Shown here: positions 1 through 9,019 of the stretch, piece by piece | Numbering within the stretch: position 1 is the stretch's first letter | Layout: every line of letters begins with the position of its first letter | NCBI RefSeq assembly: GCF_016595155.1 | Contig: NZ_JAENGP010000005.1 | Coordinates: 150,457 to 214,456, forward strand | Origin: Advenella mandrilli | GTDB lineage: Bacteria > Pseudomonadota > Gammaproteobacteria > Burkholderiales > Burkholderiaceae_B | Reading direction: 5' to 3' | Length of the DNA: 64,000 nt | Translations under genes and position numbers: made by a program | Notes under the pieces: model-generated | What the model saw: the letters and a program-made list of their open reading frames with translations, nothing else | The model's database searches: none | What the model was told of the DNA's origin: nothing

Positions 1-1
1 T

Positions 2-1438
2 GAGCAACTTATCGAGAGCCTGAAAGTGATGGTGGATGATGCCGGTGTTGATGCCGTCATGGTCATGTTGGCACCCGATGAGCTGGTAAATATGCAAAAG
101 GTGGTAGAGCAACTGGCGGCTTATGCCCGCAAGGCACCCAAACCCATTGTGACCAGTATTCTGGGCGAAGCCACCATGCGACCGTTTCGCCGCTTGCTTA
201 ACCGTGCCGGCATGCCGGCGTTCAGGACGCCCGAAACGGCACTGGGTGCCATGATGTCGCTGTGTGATTATTTTTATAACCAGCAATTATTGCATCAACT
301 TAGAATTCCTCAACCTGATTCCCAGCCTGCCGATATTCCGGTTGCCCGTGCGCTGCTTGATGCGGTGCTTAAGGAAAACCGCAGCTCGCTGGATACGTCC
401 GAAGCCATGCGCCTGCTGGACTGTTTTCATGTGGGGCTTTCCTGGCAGGAAGACGAGCAGGATGAGCAGTTTTCCGTAGAGGATGGCGTGCCGGCCGTGA
501 TGATACAGGTCCAGAACGACCCCATTTTCGGGCCATGGATACGTTTTGGCGAGGGCGGTCACAAAGTCGTGTTTTCATCCCGCGACAAAGGGCTTGATTT
601 GCCGCCCCTGAATGCTTATCTGGCTGGTCAGCTCATCAAGCGCAGCCGGGTGTGGCGCCAGGAACTGGAAACCTATGTAGAACCGCACATATTCGTCAAG
701 TTGCAGCGTATTCTGGAATCGGTGGCCGATCTGGTCAGCGAGTTTCCCTGCATTCAAACGCTTGAAATAAATCCGATTATTCTGGGTTACCGTGAAGTTC
801 ATGCCAGGCATGTCAGGATTGTGCTTGATGAAGAAGCGGGTGTGTCGCCACGTGAGTCCGGTTACGAGCATATGGCTATCTTCCCGTATCCGCATTACCT
901 GACTGAAAACAGGCGCTTTGCTGATGAGATGGAATGGGTATTGCGACCCATCCGTCCGGAAGATGCCGAGGCGTTGCAGAATTTTATCAGGGGTTTGTCC
1001 GAGAAGTCGCGCTATATGCGCTTTGTTTCCATGATGCGTGAGCTGACGCCCAAAATGTTAAGCCGATATACCTATGTGGATTACCATCGTGAGCTGGCTC
1101 TGGTGGCCACCATTCAGGTACCCAACGAGGCCAATCGGGGGCTGCCACGGGAAGAGATTATCGGTTTGGCACACTATCTGCGCAATGCCGATGGGGTAGG
1201 AGCCGAGTATGCCCTGGTAATTGGTGATGGATGGCAAAAGCGTGGCTTGGGCAGAACCCTCATGAGTAAGCTGATGCAGGCTGCCCGTAAACAGAAACTG
1301 GCTTATATAGAAGGCGTTGTGCTGGCCAGCAATAAACCCATGCTGCATTTAATGACCAGCCTGGGCCTGCAAAATGATCCCGATGAAGAAGACCCTTCAA
1401 TGAGAAGGGTCTGGATGCCGTTGAGCCAGGAAGACTAA
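2..1438 (+). CDS. Protein lysine acetyltransferase Pat-like (acyl-CoA synthetase/GNAT fusion), 5' partial
   Basis: The reading frame is open from the first codon of the window, so the N-terminal part lies upstream. The visible part starts within an NDP-forming acyl-CoA synthetase-like region, passes through an ATP-grasp-like segment (around codons 130-280, with the ETYVEPHIFV and LEINPIIL stretches), and ends in a GNAT acetyltransferase domain (last ~160 codons). The GNAT acetyl-CoA loop is visible as GWQKRGLGRTLM. This architecture is that of Pat/PatZ (YfiQ), which acetylates lysines on central-metabolism enzymes such as acetyl-CoA synthetase; the synthetase part is usually regulatory. Its stop directly abuts the stop of the convergent esterase gene. 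The family call is firm; the substrate is inferred. Confidence 0.8.
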   Translation, partial: EQLIESLKVMVDDAGVDAVMVMLAPDELVNMQKVVEQLAAYARKAPKPIVTSILGEATMRPFRRLLNRAGMPAFRTPETALGAMMSLCDYFYNQQLLHQLRIPQPDSQPADIPVARALLDAVLKENRSSLDTSEAMRLLDCFHVGLSWQEDEQDEQFSVEDGVPAVMIQVQNDPIFGPWIRFGEGGHKVVFSSRDKGLDLPPLNAYLAGQLIKRSRVWRQELETYVEPHIFVKLQRILESVADLVSEFPCIQTLEINPIILGYREVHARHVRIVLDEEAGVSPRESGYEHMAIFPYPHYLTENRRFADEMEWVLRPIRPEDAEALQNFIRGLSEKSRYMRFVSMMRELTPKMLSRYTYVDYHRELALVATIQVPNEANRGLPREEIIGLAHYLRNADGVGAEYALVIGDGWQKRGLGRTLMSKLMQAARKQKLAYIEGVVLASNKPMLHLMTSLGLQNDPDEEDPSMRRVWMPLSQED

Positions 1439-2119
1439 TCAGGCAAGGTTTTTCTGGATGAAGTCTGAAATATCGCGGATTTCTTCCAGGCAAACCGAAT
1501 GCTGCATGGGGTAGGTATGCCATTGCAGGTTGCGGTAGCCCAGTTCTTCCAGTTTGGCCTTGCTGTTAAGCGCGCGCTCGGGCACTACTACCGGGTCCTG
1601 GGTACCGTGCGCCATAAAAATGGGAATATCCATGTTAGCCTGGCTGCGTTCGGCCCCGGTTTTGGCCGCCAGGGGCAGAAAGCCTGACAGGCAGATAAGG
1701 CCAGCCAGTTTTTCAGGGTGGCGCAGTCCGGTTAACAGGGCCATGGCGCAGCCTTGTGAAAAACCGGCCAGGAAAATGTTTTCGGTCGGAATGCCGCGCT
1801 CGTTTTCACGGGCAATCAGGGCCTCGATTGCCCGTTGCGTTTCTCGCAAACCGGCTTCGTCTTCGGGGCCATTGATGCGGTCAAGGGAAATAATATCAAA
1901 CCAGGCGGGCATGGCGATGCCGTTGTTCAGGGTAACGGGCCGAATCGGCGCATTGGGGAAAACAAAACGGATGCCTGACGGTTTGGGTAGTTTCAGTTCG
2001 GGAACCACCGGTACGAAATCATTGGCATCGGCACCCAGGCCGTGCATCCAGATAATAGAATGGGTGATGTGATTGCCCGTATTGATTTCAACGCAATCGA
2101 GCAGTACTTGATCTGACAT
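1439..2119 (-). CDS. Carboxylesterase/phospholipase family alpha/beta hydrolase
   Basis: A 226-residue serine hydrolase of the small cytosolic carboxylesterase family (EstB/YpfH-like, related to acyl-protein thioesterases). The nucleophile elbow AGFSQGCAMAL lies near residue 120, an Asp follows in GTQDPVVVPER, and the catalytic His is in MQHSVCLEE near the C terminus. An early HGLGADANDF segment supplies the oxyanion-hole region. There is no signal peptide. The length is typical. It lies six bases downstream of the darP-like gene on the same strand and probably shares its transcript. The natural substrate cannot be read from sequence. Confidence 0.85.
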   Translation of the reverse strand: MSDQVLLDCVEINTGNHITHSIIWMHGLGADANDFVPVVPELKLPKPSGIRFVFPNAPIRPVTLNNGIAMPAWFDIISLDRINGPEDEAGLRETQRAIEALIARENERGIPTENIFLAGFSQGCAMALLTGLRHPEKLAGLICLSGFLPLAAKTGAERSQANMDIPIFMAHGTQDPVVVPERALNSKAKLEELGYRNLQWHTYPMQHSVCLEEIRDISDFIQKNLA

Positions 2120-2125
2120 GGTAAC

Positions 2126-2671
2126 TTATTCCCCGGATAATAAAATAGACTTGAGTGCCTGAAACAGGGCGCGGTAATGTTTTTTTTGCGGCTCCTGGGT
2201 GTCAGGCAGGGCATTGTTGGCGGCCTGTTCTTTGCGGGCCGCGCGAATGAGTGCCCTGAATTGCTGAATATCCACCTGGGGATACTCGGAAAGCAGGACC
2301 GTTAATTCTTCATCACTGGCAATTAGCCGGTCACGCAGGGTTTCCAGCCGGTGCATATGGGCGGTAATTTCTTTCGAGCCGTTTTCCCAGACATCCAGTT
2401 GTTGTCGAATGGCATCGATATCGGCCGTGCGCATTAATTTGCCGACATAATGAATCTGGCGGCGTTTGCCTTCCCGGCCAGGCGTTTTTTGGGCTGTTTT
2501 AATGGCATCAAGCAGTTTCTCATCAAGGGGTAGCTGCTTTACTTTGTCATATGGCAGTTCAATAACTTGCTTGCCCAGATCCAGAATGGCATGCAGCTCT
2601 CTTTTGATTTGGGATTTGCTGGGCCGATCGTAAAAATCGTTATCGTCCTGATCTGTTTGGTCGCTATGCAT
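2126..2671 (-). CDS. darP: Ribosome biogenesis factor DarP/YjgA (DUF615)
   Basis: A 181-residue, highly charged helical protein matching the YjgA/DarP family (formerly DUF615). Recognisable family segments are the N-terminal [18 protein letters not shown], the central [11 protein letters not shown], and the C-terminal [12 protein letters not shown]. In E. coli DarP associates with late 50S ribosomal precursors and promotes assembly. The gene is divergent from the pmbA-like gene, a neighbourhood that recurs in betaproteobacteria (yjgA next to pmbA). The start at 2671 is preceded by an AT-rich divergent promoter region of about 90 bases. Confidence 0.85.
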   Translation of the reverse strand: MHSDQTDQDDNDFYDRPSKSQIKRELHAILDLGKQVIELPYDKVKQLPLDEKLLDAIKTAQKTPGREGKRRQIHYVGKLMRTADIDAIRQQLDVWENGSKEITAHMHRLETLRDRLIASDEELTVLLSEYPQVDIQQFRALIRAARKEQAANNALPDTQEPQKKHYRALFQALKSILLSGE

Positions 2672-2764
2672 AAATAAAATCGAAAAATGGTTGATATTTG
2701 GATATCATAACCGTGTATGCGGTTACAGTCATAATGAACAGAACAACTACTTATATTTTTATCT

Positions 2765-4105
2765 ATGAATCCTAATAGTCAGTCTAATTTTGAAGAGCTG
2801 GTTCAGCTGGCGCTGAAACATGCCGGTAAGCTGGGCGCAAGCAGTGCCGCTGCCGAAGTCTCCGAGTCTAGCGGGCTTGCCGTATCTGTTCGCAAGGGCA
2901 GTGTTGAAACGGTAGAGCAAACCAATGACCGTTCCCTGGGGGTAACTGTTTACGCAGGACAAAGCAGGGGCTCTGCCTCTACCTCGGACTTGTCCGGCAA
3001 AGCGATTGCCGAAACGGTAGAGGCCGCCTGGAATATTGCCAAATACACGGCGGCCGACCCGGCAGCGGGTTTGCCAGAAGCCCAATTACTGGCCACCCAT
3101 CTGCCAGACCTGGCTTTGCATAAAAGCTGGGATATCTCCGCCGATGACGCGGTTGCGCTGGCGATAGAGGCCGAGCAGGGAGCCCTGGGATATAGCAAGG
3201 AAATCACTAATTCCGAAGGCGCTTCCATTGACATCAGTGAGGGGCGCTTCGTGTTTGCCAACTCGCTGGGGTTCATGGGCGGCTACCCTTATTCACGCCA
3301 TGGGCTTTCTGTAGCAGCCATTGCCGGCAAGGGTAATCGCATGCAAAGGGATTACTGGTATACCTCTAATCGCTACCCCGAAAGGTTGGCCAAGGGACAT
3401 GATGTGGGTGTCTATGCTGCCCAGCGCGCGGTGTCGCGCTTGTCGGCCCGTAAAATACCCACCGGAAAATACCCGGTCCTGTTCGAGGCGCCGCTGGCGC
3501 TGGGGCTTATTGGTGCGCTAACCCAGGCTATTAGTGGCGGGGCACTGTATCGCAAGTCCAGTTTCTTGCTTGATTCTCTAGGTAAACAGGTCATGGCCGG
3601 CCATATTCAAATTCATGAAGACCCTTATATCCCGGGTGCCATGGGTAGTTCCGCCTTTGATGACGAAGGAGTGCAAACCCAGGCGCGCGATTTAGTGCAA
3701 GACGGCCTATTGCAGGGCTATTTGTTATCATGTTACACGGCCCGTAAACTGGGCATGCAAAGCACGGGCAATGCGGGGGGCTCGCATAATCTGCTGTTAA
3801 CGTCCACCCTAACCGAAGCCAGTGACAATTTTGACGCCATGCTGAAAAAAATGGGTGCCGGCCTGCTGGTTACCGAGTTGATCGGGCAGGGCGTTAACTA
3901 TGTCACCGGCGACTATTCCCGAGGTGCGTTTGGTTATTGGGTTGAAAACGGTCAAATCCAGCATGCGGTTCAGGAAATTACCATTGCGGGCAACCTGAAA
4001 GACATGTTCATGCAAATGGTGGCGGTGGGTAACGATGCCATTACGCGTGGTGCCAAAACATCGGGTTCCATCTTAATTGAAAGCATGGCGGTAGCAGGCA
4101 GTTAA
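2765..4105 (+). CDS. pmbA: Metalloprotease subunit PmbA/TldE
   Basis: A 446-residue protein of the TldD/PmbA (TldE) family, full length for PmbA. The N-terminal half holds the family beta-sheet domain (SVRKGSVETVEQTNDRSLG at about residue 40). The C-terminal half has the family glycine-rich pieces such as GNAGGSHNLLLT and VTGDYSRGAFGYWVENG near residues 335-400. In the E. coli TldD/TldE heterodimer TldD carries the HExxxH zinc site and TldE lacks it; no HExxxH is visible here, fitting the TldE role. The dimer degrades unfolded peptides, matures microcin B17 and processes CcdA antitoxin. No tldD is in the window. Start ATG 2765 fits the conserved N terminus. Confidence 0.88.
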   Translation: MNPNSQSNFEELVQLALKHAGKLGASSAAAEVSESSGLAVSVRKGSVETVEQTNDRSLGVTVYAGQSRGSASTSDLSGKAIAETVEAAWNIAKYTAADPAAGLPEAQLLATHLPDLALHKSWDISADDAVALAIEAEQGALGYSKEITNSEGASIDISEGRFVFANSLGFMGGYPYSRHGLSVAAIAGKGNRMQRDYWYTSNRYPERLAKGHDVGVYAAQRAVSRLSARKIPTGKYPVLFEAPLALGLIGALTQAISGGALYRKSSFLLDSLGKQVMAGHIQIHEDPYIPGAMGSSAFDDEGVQTQARDLVQDGLLQGYLLSCYTARKLGMQSTGNAGGSHNLLLTSTLTEASDNFDAMLKKMGAGLLVTELIGQGVNYVTGDYSRGAFGYWVENGQIQHAVQEITIAGNLKDMFMQMVAVGNDAITRGAKTSGSILIESMAVAGS

Positions 4106-4236
4106 GCACTTTGCAACCTTTATGCCGGTTTTAGGGAAAACCATTAATTCCGGTTCCGGCCTAAAGCAAGGGCTGTGGGTTACTATTTATCGTATAAAAT
4201 TTTTAGAATTTAAAATAATTTTGGAGAAATAAACAT

Positions 4237-5340
4237 ATGCAACGTCGTTCGTTTCTAAAAAAAGCCGGTATGGGCATGGTAGCCGGTACGGCTGCCGTTG
4301 GCGCGCCAGCGCTGGCCCAGGAAAATCCCAGCATCAAATGGCGCATGGCTTCCAGTTTTCCACGCAGCTTGCCTGCCTTGTTTGGTACCTCTGAAAAATT
4401 TGTCAACTATGTCAAGGAAGCTTCTGGCGGCCAATTTGTGATTGATGTATTCCCGGCCGGTGAGATTGTGCCCGCCTTGCAGGTGATGGATGCCGTGTCC
4501 AACGGTACTGTCCAGTGTGGACATACCTGCGGTTACTATTATTTTGGCAAAAGCCCGGCCTATTGCTTTGATACCGCCGTTCCTTTTGGCTTAACCGCCC
4601 GCCAGATGATGGCCTGGATCCTTGAAGGCAACGGCAAGACACTGCTACGCGAACTGTTTGATCCCATCAATATCGTCAACTTCCCACTGGGCAATACCGG
4701 TGTGCAAATGGGTGGCTGGTATCGCAAGGAAATCAATTCACTCGAAGACCTGAAAGGCCTGAAAATGCGTACCTCCGGTTTTGCCGGAGAAGTGCTGGCG
4801 CGCATGGGCGTGATTCCCCAGCAAATCGCGGGTGGCGATATTTATCCGTCACTTGAAAAGGGCACCCTTGATGCGGTTGAGTTTGTGGGGCCTTACGATG
4901 ACGAGAAACTGGGCTTTAACAAAGTGGCTAAATACTACTACTATCCCGGGTTCTGGGAAGGTGGGCCACAGGTTTCCGCTTACATGAACAAAGATGAGTT
5001 CGCCAAACTGCCCAAGAATTACCAGGCCATTGTAGAAGCGGCGAGCATGTATGCTACCGCCAACATGCTCGCGGTTTATGACGCCCATAACGCGGGTGCG
5101 CTGCGCAGGCTGATTGCCGGTGGTGCCGTCCTGAAAGAATTTCCTAAAGAAGTACTCGATGCCGGCTTCAAGGAATCAGTCCAGCTGTATAAAGAGTTTT
5201 CTGACAAAGACCCGATGTTCAAGAAGATTCATGACGATTACATGGCTTTCCGTGACGATCTGGTGCCCTGGTTTAACCTGGTTGAGGGTTCATATACCCG
5301 CTATTTGGCCTATGCCATTGCACAAAGCCGTAAAGCTTAA
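4237..5340 (+). CDS. TRAP transporter substrate-binding protein (DctP family), Tat-exported
   Basis: A 367-residue periplasmic solute receptor. The N terminus begins with a twin-arginine motif (QRRSFLKKAG), then a hydrophobic segment and an ALA-QE cleavage site near residue 28, so it is probably exported folded by Tat. The mature part has the DctP fold signature: VFPAGEIVPALQVMDAVSNG near residue 75, MRTSGFAGEVLARMG near 180, and a lysine/tyrosine-rich C-terminal lobe. The group looks like the 2-oxo-acid/TakP-type receptors. A good Shine-Dalgarno (GGAG at 4222-4225) precedes the ATG. No DctQ or DctM membrane genes are adjacent, so it is an orphan receptor here. The ligand is unknown. Confidence 0.85.
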   Translation: MQRRSFLKKAGMGMVAGTAAVGAPALAQENPSIKWRMASSFPRSLPALFGTSEKFVNYVKEASGGQFVIDVFPAGEIVPALQVMDAVSNGTVQCGHTCGYYYFGKSPAYCFDTAVPFGLTARQMMAWILEGNGKTLLRELFDPINIVNFPLGNTGVQMGGWYRKEINSLEDLKGLKMRTSGFAGEVLARMGVIPQQIAGGDIYPSLEKGTLDAVEFVGPYDDEKLGFNKVAKYYYYPGFWEGGPQVSAYMNKDEFAKLPKNYQAIVEAASMYATANMLAVYDAHNAGALRRLIAGGAVLKEFPKEVLDAGFKESVQLYKEFSDKDPMFKKIHDDYMAFRDDLVPWFNLVEGSYTRYLAYAIAQSRKA

Positions 5341-5647
5341 GTTGCCATAAGGCAAATAGCTGCCCGTACAAAATACAACAAAAAGCAAGGCTTGTATGGG
5401 TGGCTTTTCAAAAGATGCGGTTCTATTTCATTGTTTTTATTGAAAAAATAAAAGAATGGTGTTAATATTTCCGGCTAACCCAGAACTGTACGGCTGAAAA
5501 GTAAGATTTTACTTGTTTACAATAACGGCCTGGCAGCATCCGGTATTAATGTCTTTTATTAAATTGGCCTTAATAACTAACCGGAAACTGGGCATACCGG
5601 GTACGGTACAAGCCGGCCCCATTAATTTTTATTTAGGAATAACTATC
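5341..5647 (+). promoter_or_regulatory. Intergenic leader/promoter region of rplM-rpsI
   Basis: This 307-base stretch has no convincing gene. It is AT-rich in the middle and contains an inverted repeat AAGTAA-AT-TTACTT near 5500. It presumably carries the rplM-rpsI promoter and the untranslated leader. An in-frame extension of rplM to 5513 exists, but the L13 family begins at MKTF, so the extension is rejected. The promoter position is inference only. Confidence 0.4.
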
Positions 5648-6076
5648 ATGAAGACCTTTGTGGCAAAGCCGCATGAAGTCAAACGTGACTGGTTTGTTAT
5701 CGATGCAAAAGGCAAGGTCCTTGGTCGTGTAGCCAGCGAAGTTGCACGCCGTTTGCGCGGTAAACATAAACCTGAGTTCACCCCTCACGTTGACACCGGC
5801 GATTATATTGTAATTATCAATGCTGCCGATATCGTTGTTACCGGTAACAAGAGTGAAGATAAAAAATACTTCCGTCACTCCGGTTACCCAGGCGGTATTT
5901 ACGAAACGAACTTTAAAAAGATGCAAGAGCGCTTTCCAGGCCGTGCACTTGAAAAAGCCGTTAAAGGTATGCTGCCCAAAGGTCCACTGGGCTACGCCAT
6001 GATTAAAAAACTCAAGGTGTATGCTGGTGCCGAACATCCTCATACTGCCCAGCAGCCTAAACAGCTGGATTTCTAA
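5648..6076 (+). CDS. rplM: 50S ribosomal protein L13
   Basis: A 142-residue protein, the standard length for bacterial L13. The N-terminal [20 protein letters not shown] and the segment [16 protein letters not shown] near residue 30 are diagnostic, as is the HSGYPGG turn near residue 78. L13 binds 23S rRNA early in 50S assembly. The ATG at 5648 matches the family N terminus, and a purine-rich site (TAGGAA) precedes it. It is followed by rpsI after nine bases, the conserved rplM-rpsI operon. Confidence 0.97.
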   Translation: MKTFVAKPHEVKRDWFVIDAKGKVLGRVASEVARRLRGKHKPEFTPHVDTGDYIVIINAADIVVTGNKSEDKKYFRHSGYPGGIYETNFKKMQERFPGRALEKAVKGMLPKGPLGYAMIKKLKVYAGAEHPHTAQQPKQLDF

Positions 6077-6085
6077 GGATAAATC

Positions 6086-6478
6086 ATGATCGGTAATTGG
6101 AATTATGGAACAGGCCGCCGCAAAACGTCAGTGGCTCGTGTTTTCTTGAAAAAAGGTACAGGCGCTATCGTTGTTAACGGTAAGCCTGTTGATGAATATT
6201 TTGCCCGTGAAACAGGCCGCATGGTTGTTCGTCAGCCATTGGTCCTCACAGAACTCACCGAAGCATTCGACTTTCACGTCAATGTACACGGTGGTGGCGA
6301 AAGCGGTCAGGCTGGTGCGATCCGTCATGGTATTACCCGTGCCCTGATCGACTATGATGAAACATTGAAATCATCACTGTCCAAGGCAGGCTATGTAACC
6401 CGTGACGCCCGTGAAGTCGAGCGTAAAAAAGTCGGTTTCCACAAAGCCCGTCGTCGCAAACAGTTCAGCAAACGCTAA
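6086..6478 (+). CDS. rpsI: 30S ribosomal protein S9
   Basis: A 130-residue S9. The N terminus [18 protein letters not shown] and the C-terminal [17 protein letters not shown] tail, which in the ribosome reaches towards P-site tRNA, are both intact. AAGGAT upstream is a good Shine-Dalgarno site. It is the second gene of the rplM-rpsI operon and is followed directly by a strong intrinsic terminator. Confidence 0.97.
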   Translation: MIGNWNYGTGRRKTSVARVFLKKGTGAIVVNGKPVDEYFARETGRMVVRQPLVLTELTEAFDFHVNVHGGGESGQAGAIRHGITRALIDYDETLKSSLSKAGYVTRDAREVERKKVGFHKARRRKQFSKR

Positions 6479-6492
6479 TCTGTTTTCGAGTC

Positions 6493-6524
6493 AAAAAAAG
6501 ACCGCACATGCGGTCTTTTTTTTA
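6493..6524 (+). terminator. Rho-independent terminator of rplM-rpsI
   Basis: An A-run, then the hairpin GACCGC-ACAT-GCGGTC, then a run of eight Ts, starting 15 bases after the rpsI stop. The flanking A and T runs extend the stem. This is a textbook intrinsic terminator. Confidence 0.93.
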
Positions 6525-6683
6525 TTTAATGCGCGGTTATTCTATTTTGAAACGCAGTGAAGCAAAAACGGGGTTTAATTTTCAGGCAGACTGAACCAAA
6601 TCACGTGTAAAAACTCTCATAATGTGGTGCAATAATCGTTTAGGAACGTTTATACATCCAATCAATTAACAAAGGATTTAACC

Positions 6684-7742
6684 ATGGCATCTTCTTCTGC
6701 CCAGATCATCAAGGTTGGCATCGTTGGTGGTACCGGATATACCGGTGTGGAATTGCTGCGTCTTTTAGCAGTACACCCCAATGCAAGGCTTCATGCAATT
6801 ACCTCGCGCAAAGAAGAAGGCATGCCGGTTGCGGACATGTTCCCCAACTTGCGTGGTCATGTCGATCTGGCTTTTTCCGCCCCTGAAAATGCGGCGCTGT
6901 CTGAATGTGATGTGGTGTTCTTTGCGACACCCCATGGCGTGGCCATGGGGCAGGCCCGTGCCTTAATGGATGCCGGTGTAAAGGTGATAGACCTGGCCGC
7001 CGATTTTCGCCTGCAAGACACTGCGGTTTTTGAAAAATGGTACAAAATGCCGCATGCCTGTCCCGATGTATTAAAAGACAGTGTTTATGGTCTGGTAGAG
7101 CTTAACCGCGAAAAAGTGGCCAATGCACAGGTTGTTGGCAATCCGGGTTGTTATCCAACGACCGTTATTCTGGGCTTGACCCCATTGCTTGAAAAAGGCC
7201 TGGTCAAGCTGGACAATATCATTGCCGATTGCAAGTCGGGGGTGTCAGGGGCCGGTCGTAAAACCGAAGTGGGCAGCCTGTTCTCCGAGGCCAGTGACAA
7301 CTTCAAGGCGTATGCGGTCTCAGGCCATCGCCATCATCCTGAAATTGTCGAACAATTGGGTAAAATTGCCGGCCAGCCGGTAAGCCTTACCTTTGTGCCG
7401 CATCTGGTGCCCATGATCAGGGGTATGCTGTCCACCATTTATGTAAAAATCAAACCCGAAGCCATGGACACCGATTTTCAGGCCTTGTACGAGCAACGTT
7501 ACCAGCAAGAGGCGTTTATCGACGTGATGCCTGCTGGCAGTTTGCCAGAAACCCGTTCGGTTCGGGCATCCAACCAGTTGCGTATTGCACTGCATCGCCC
7601 GGGTAATGGAGATACTCTTATTGTGCTGGTTATACAGGATAACCTGGTTAAAGGCGCTGCCGGGCAGGCTGTGCAAAATATGAATGTGTTATTTGGTTTG
7701 GCTGAGCAAACAGGCCTGAATCAAGTGGCTATTTTGCCTTAA
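6684..7742 (+). CDS. argC: N-acetyl-gamma-glutamyl-phosphate reductase
   Basis: A 352-residue ArgC, full length. It reduces N-acetylglutamyl phosphate to the semialdehyde with NADPH in arginine synthesis. The N-terminal Rossmann motif [17 protein letters not shown] is at residues 13-29. The catalytic Cys lies in [15 protein letters not shown] near residue 158, and the SGHRHHPEI segment near residue 215 contributes the active-site His. AAAGGA precedes the ATG at 6684. The next gene begins 14 bases after its stop and is probably co-transcribed. Confidence 0.95.
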   Translation: MASSSAQIIKVGIVGGTGYTGVELLRLLAVHPNARLHAITSRKEEGMPVADMFPNLRGHVDLAFSAPENAALSECDVVFFATPHGVAMGQARALMDAGVKVIDLAADFRLQDTAVFEKWYKMPHACPDVLKDSVYGLVELNREKVANAQVVGNPGCYPTTVILGLTPLLEKGLVKLDNIIADCKSGVSGAGRKTEVGSLFSEASDNFKAYAVSGHRHHPEIVEQLGKIAGQPVSLTFVPHLVPMIRGMLSTIYVKIKPEAMDTDFQALYEQRYQQEAFIDVMPAGSLPETRSVRASNQLRIALHRPGNGDTLIVLVIQDNLVKGAAGQAVQNMNVLFGLAEQTGLNQVAILP

Positions 7743-7756
7743 GGGGCCGGATAACA

Positions 7757-8449
7757 ATGCCGGCACGTATTTTTCTTCTTACCGTAGGCATTGCCCTTGG
7801 TGCAACCAGCAGCTATTACATTACCCAAAATGTCGTGCAGCGTAAAATGCTTGGGGTAGAAAACGAGCAGCTCACTTTGCTTTCTGATAAAGTAAAGCAG
7901 GGTGAAGTGAAAATCCAGACATTACAGGGGAAACTGGATGCCGCCAATGCGCAAATGGTGATAGACAAAAGCACGATTGATGAATTTAACCGGCAGGTAA
8001 CAAAGCTGCAGGATGAAATCAGCAGAAGGACCGAAGAATTGTTGCGTTATGAGCAGCTGATTCCTTCCAAAAGTAATATTCATGTCACGCTCAGGGAGTT
8101 TGATGCCATCCAGGAAGGTGCCCGTATCCGTTATAAGGTAATGCTTACGCGAACCCAGAAAACACCGGCAACATTCAATGGCCGTTTGCACTTTGAAGCC
8201 AAGGGAAAGATGGATGGGAAAACCACAACGGTGGTCCTCAAGCCAGAGTCGGCAGCCAAGGCTGAAGGCAATGGTAAATCGTCAACAGAAAAGGCTGATA
8301 ATACGGCCCTGAATTTAAAATTCAACAGAATTGAGCTGGCGCAAGGCTTGCTGGTTATTCCAGACGGGTTTGAGCCTGAAAGCGTTACCCTGAAAGTAGT
8401 CGAGGGTAAAAATACACGTGTCACACGAACGTTAAAGCTCAAGCCTTAG
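7757..8449 (+). CDS. Membrane-anchored coiled-coil protein (DUF6776-like)
   Basis: A 230-residue protein of unknown function. Residues 1-25 form one hydrophobic segment (probable N-terminal membrane anchor). Residues 30-95 are heptad-like and charged, a likely coiled coil. The rest is a beta-rich periplasmic-looking domain with FDAIQEGARIRYKVMLTRT near residue 115. The architecture matches the DUF6776 family found next to argC or erpA in betaproteobacteria. No catalytic motif is visible. It follows argC by 14 bases. The topology is inferred from sequence only. Confidence 0.65.
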   Translation: MPARIFLLTVGIALGATSSYYITQNVVQRKMLGVENEQLTLLSDKVKQGEVKIQTLQGKLDAANAQMVIDKSTIDEFNRQVTKLQDEISRRTEELLRYEQLIPSKSNIHVTLREFDAIQEGARIRYKVMLTRTQKTPATFNGRLHFEAKGKMDGKTTTVVLKPESAAKAEGNGKSSTEKADNTALNLKFNRIELAQGLLVIPDGFEPESVTLKVVEGKNTRVTRTLKLKP

Positions 8450-8532
8450 TTTGTTGTTATGGTAAAATAGATTTGTTATAGGCGTGTCTGCCTGTTTTAT
8501 TAGGGTGACTGTATCTCACCGGGAGTAAATAT

Positions 8533-8901
8533 ATGAGTAGCGTTTTAGAGTCAGTAGACTTGCAGGCTCCTCCAGTACCATTGGTTTTTACTGATGCGGC
8601 TGCAGCTAAAGTCAAGGATTTGTTAATCGACGAAGGTAACCCAGATCTCAAACTGCGCGTGTTCGTGCAGGGTGGTGGCTGTTCGGGTTTCCAGTACGGT
8701 TTCACGTTTGATGAGGTCATTAACGACGACGATACCTCTATCGATAAAGACGGTGTCCAGTTGCTGGTAGACCCCATGAGCTTTCAGTACCTGGTTGGCG
8801 CTGAAATTGATTACAAAGAAGATATTGAAGGTTCACAGTTTGTCATTCGTAATCCGAATGCCCAAACAACGTGTGGTTGCGGTTCTTCTTTTACGGTTTA
8901 A
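8533..8901 (+). CDS. erpA: Iron-sulfur cluster insertion protein ErpA
   Basis: A 122-residue A-type Fe-S carrier. The three cluster ligands of the HesB/IscA fold are present: Cys50 in GGGCSGF, and Cys114 and Cys116 in TTCGCGSSF. The N-terminal extension and the QYGFTFDEV segment fit ErpA better than IscA. ErpA delivers [4Fe-4S] clusters to apoproteins, notably IspG/IspH. A GGGAG site precedes the ATG. It converges on nadB with a shared terminator between them. Confidence 0.93.
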   Translation: MSSVLESVDLQAPPVPLVFTDAAAAKVKDLLIDEGNPDLKLRVFVQGGGCSGFQYGFTFDEVINDDDTSIDKDGVQLLVDPMSFQYLVGAEIDYKEDIEGSQFVIRNPNAQTTCGCGSSFTV

Positions 8902-8959
8902 TTGCCGTAAGTCATTAACCGTCTTTATGCCTTGGTGGGCATAATATCTGGCATTAAAA

Positions 8960-9005
8960 ACATAAAACGGGTCTGCGTATTTTGATGCGCAGGCCCGTTT
9001 TATGT
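8960..9005. terminator. Bidirectional terminator between erpA and nadB
   Basis: An 18-base inverted repeat (arms 8960-8977 and 8988-9005, one G-T pair) has an ACATAAAACGGG outer portion. Read either way it gives a GC-rich stem with an A/T tail, suiting the convergent erpA and nadB genes. A smaller hairpin, TTATGCC...GGCATAA, precedes it at 8925-8944. Confidence 0.85.
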
Positions 9006-9019
9006 GGTGGTTTAGTGGT

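Noticed and set aside
1554..2072. Long open frame on the plus strand opposite the esterase
   Set aside because: Antisense shadow of a gene with a full catalytic triad; Arg/Ser/Pro-rich composition and no domain.
5513..5647. N-terminal extension of L13
   Set aside because: The L13 family starts at MKTF; the extra 45 codons have no homology pattern and lie in the leader.
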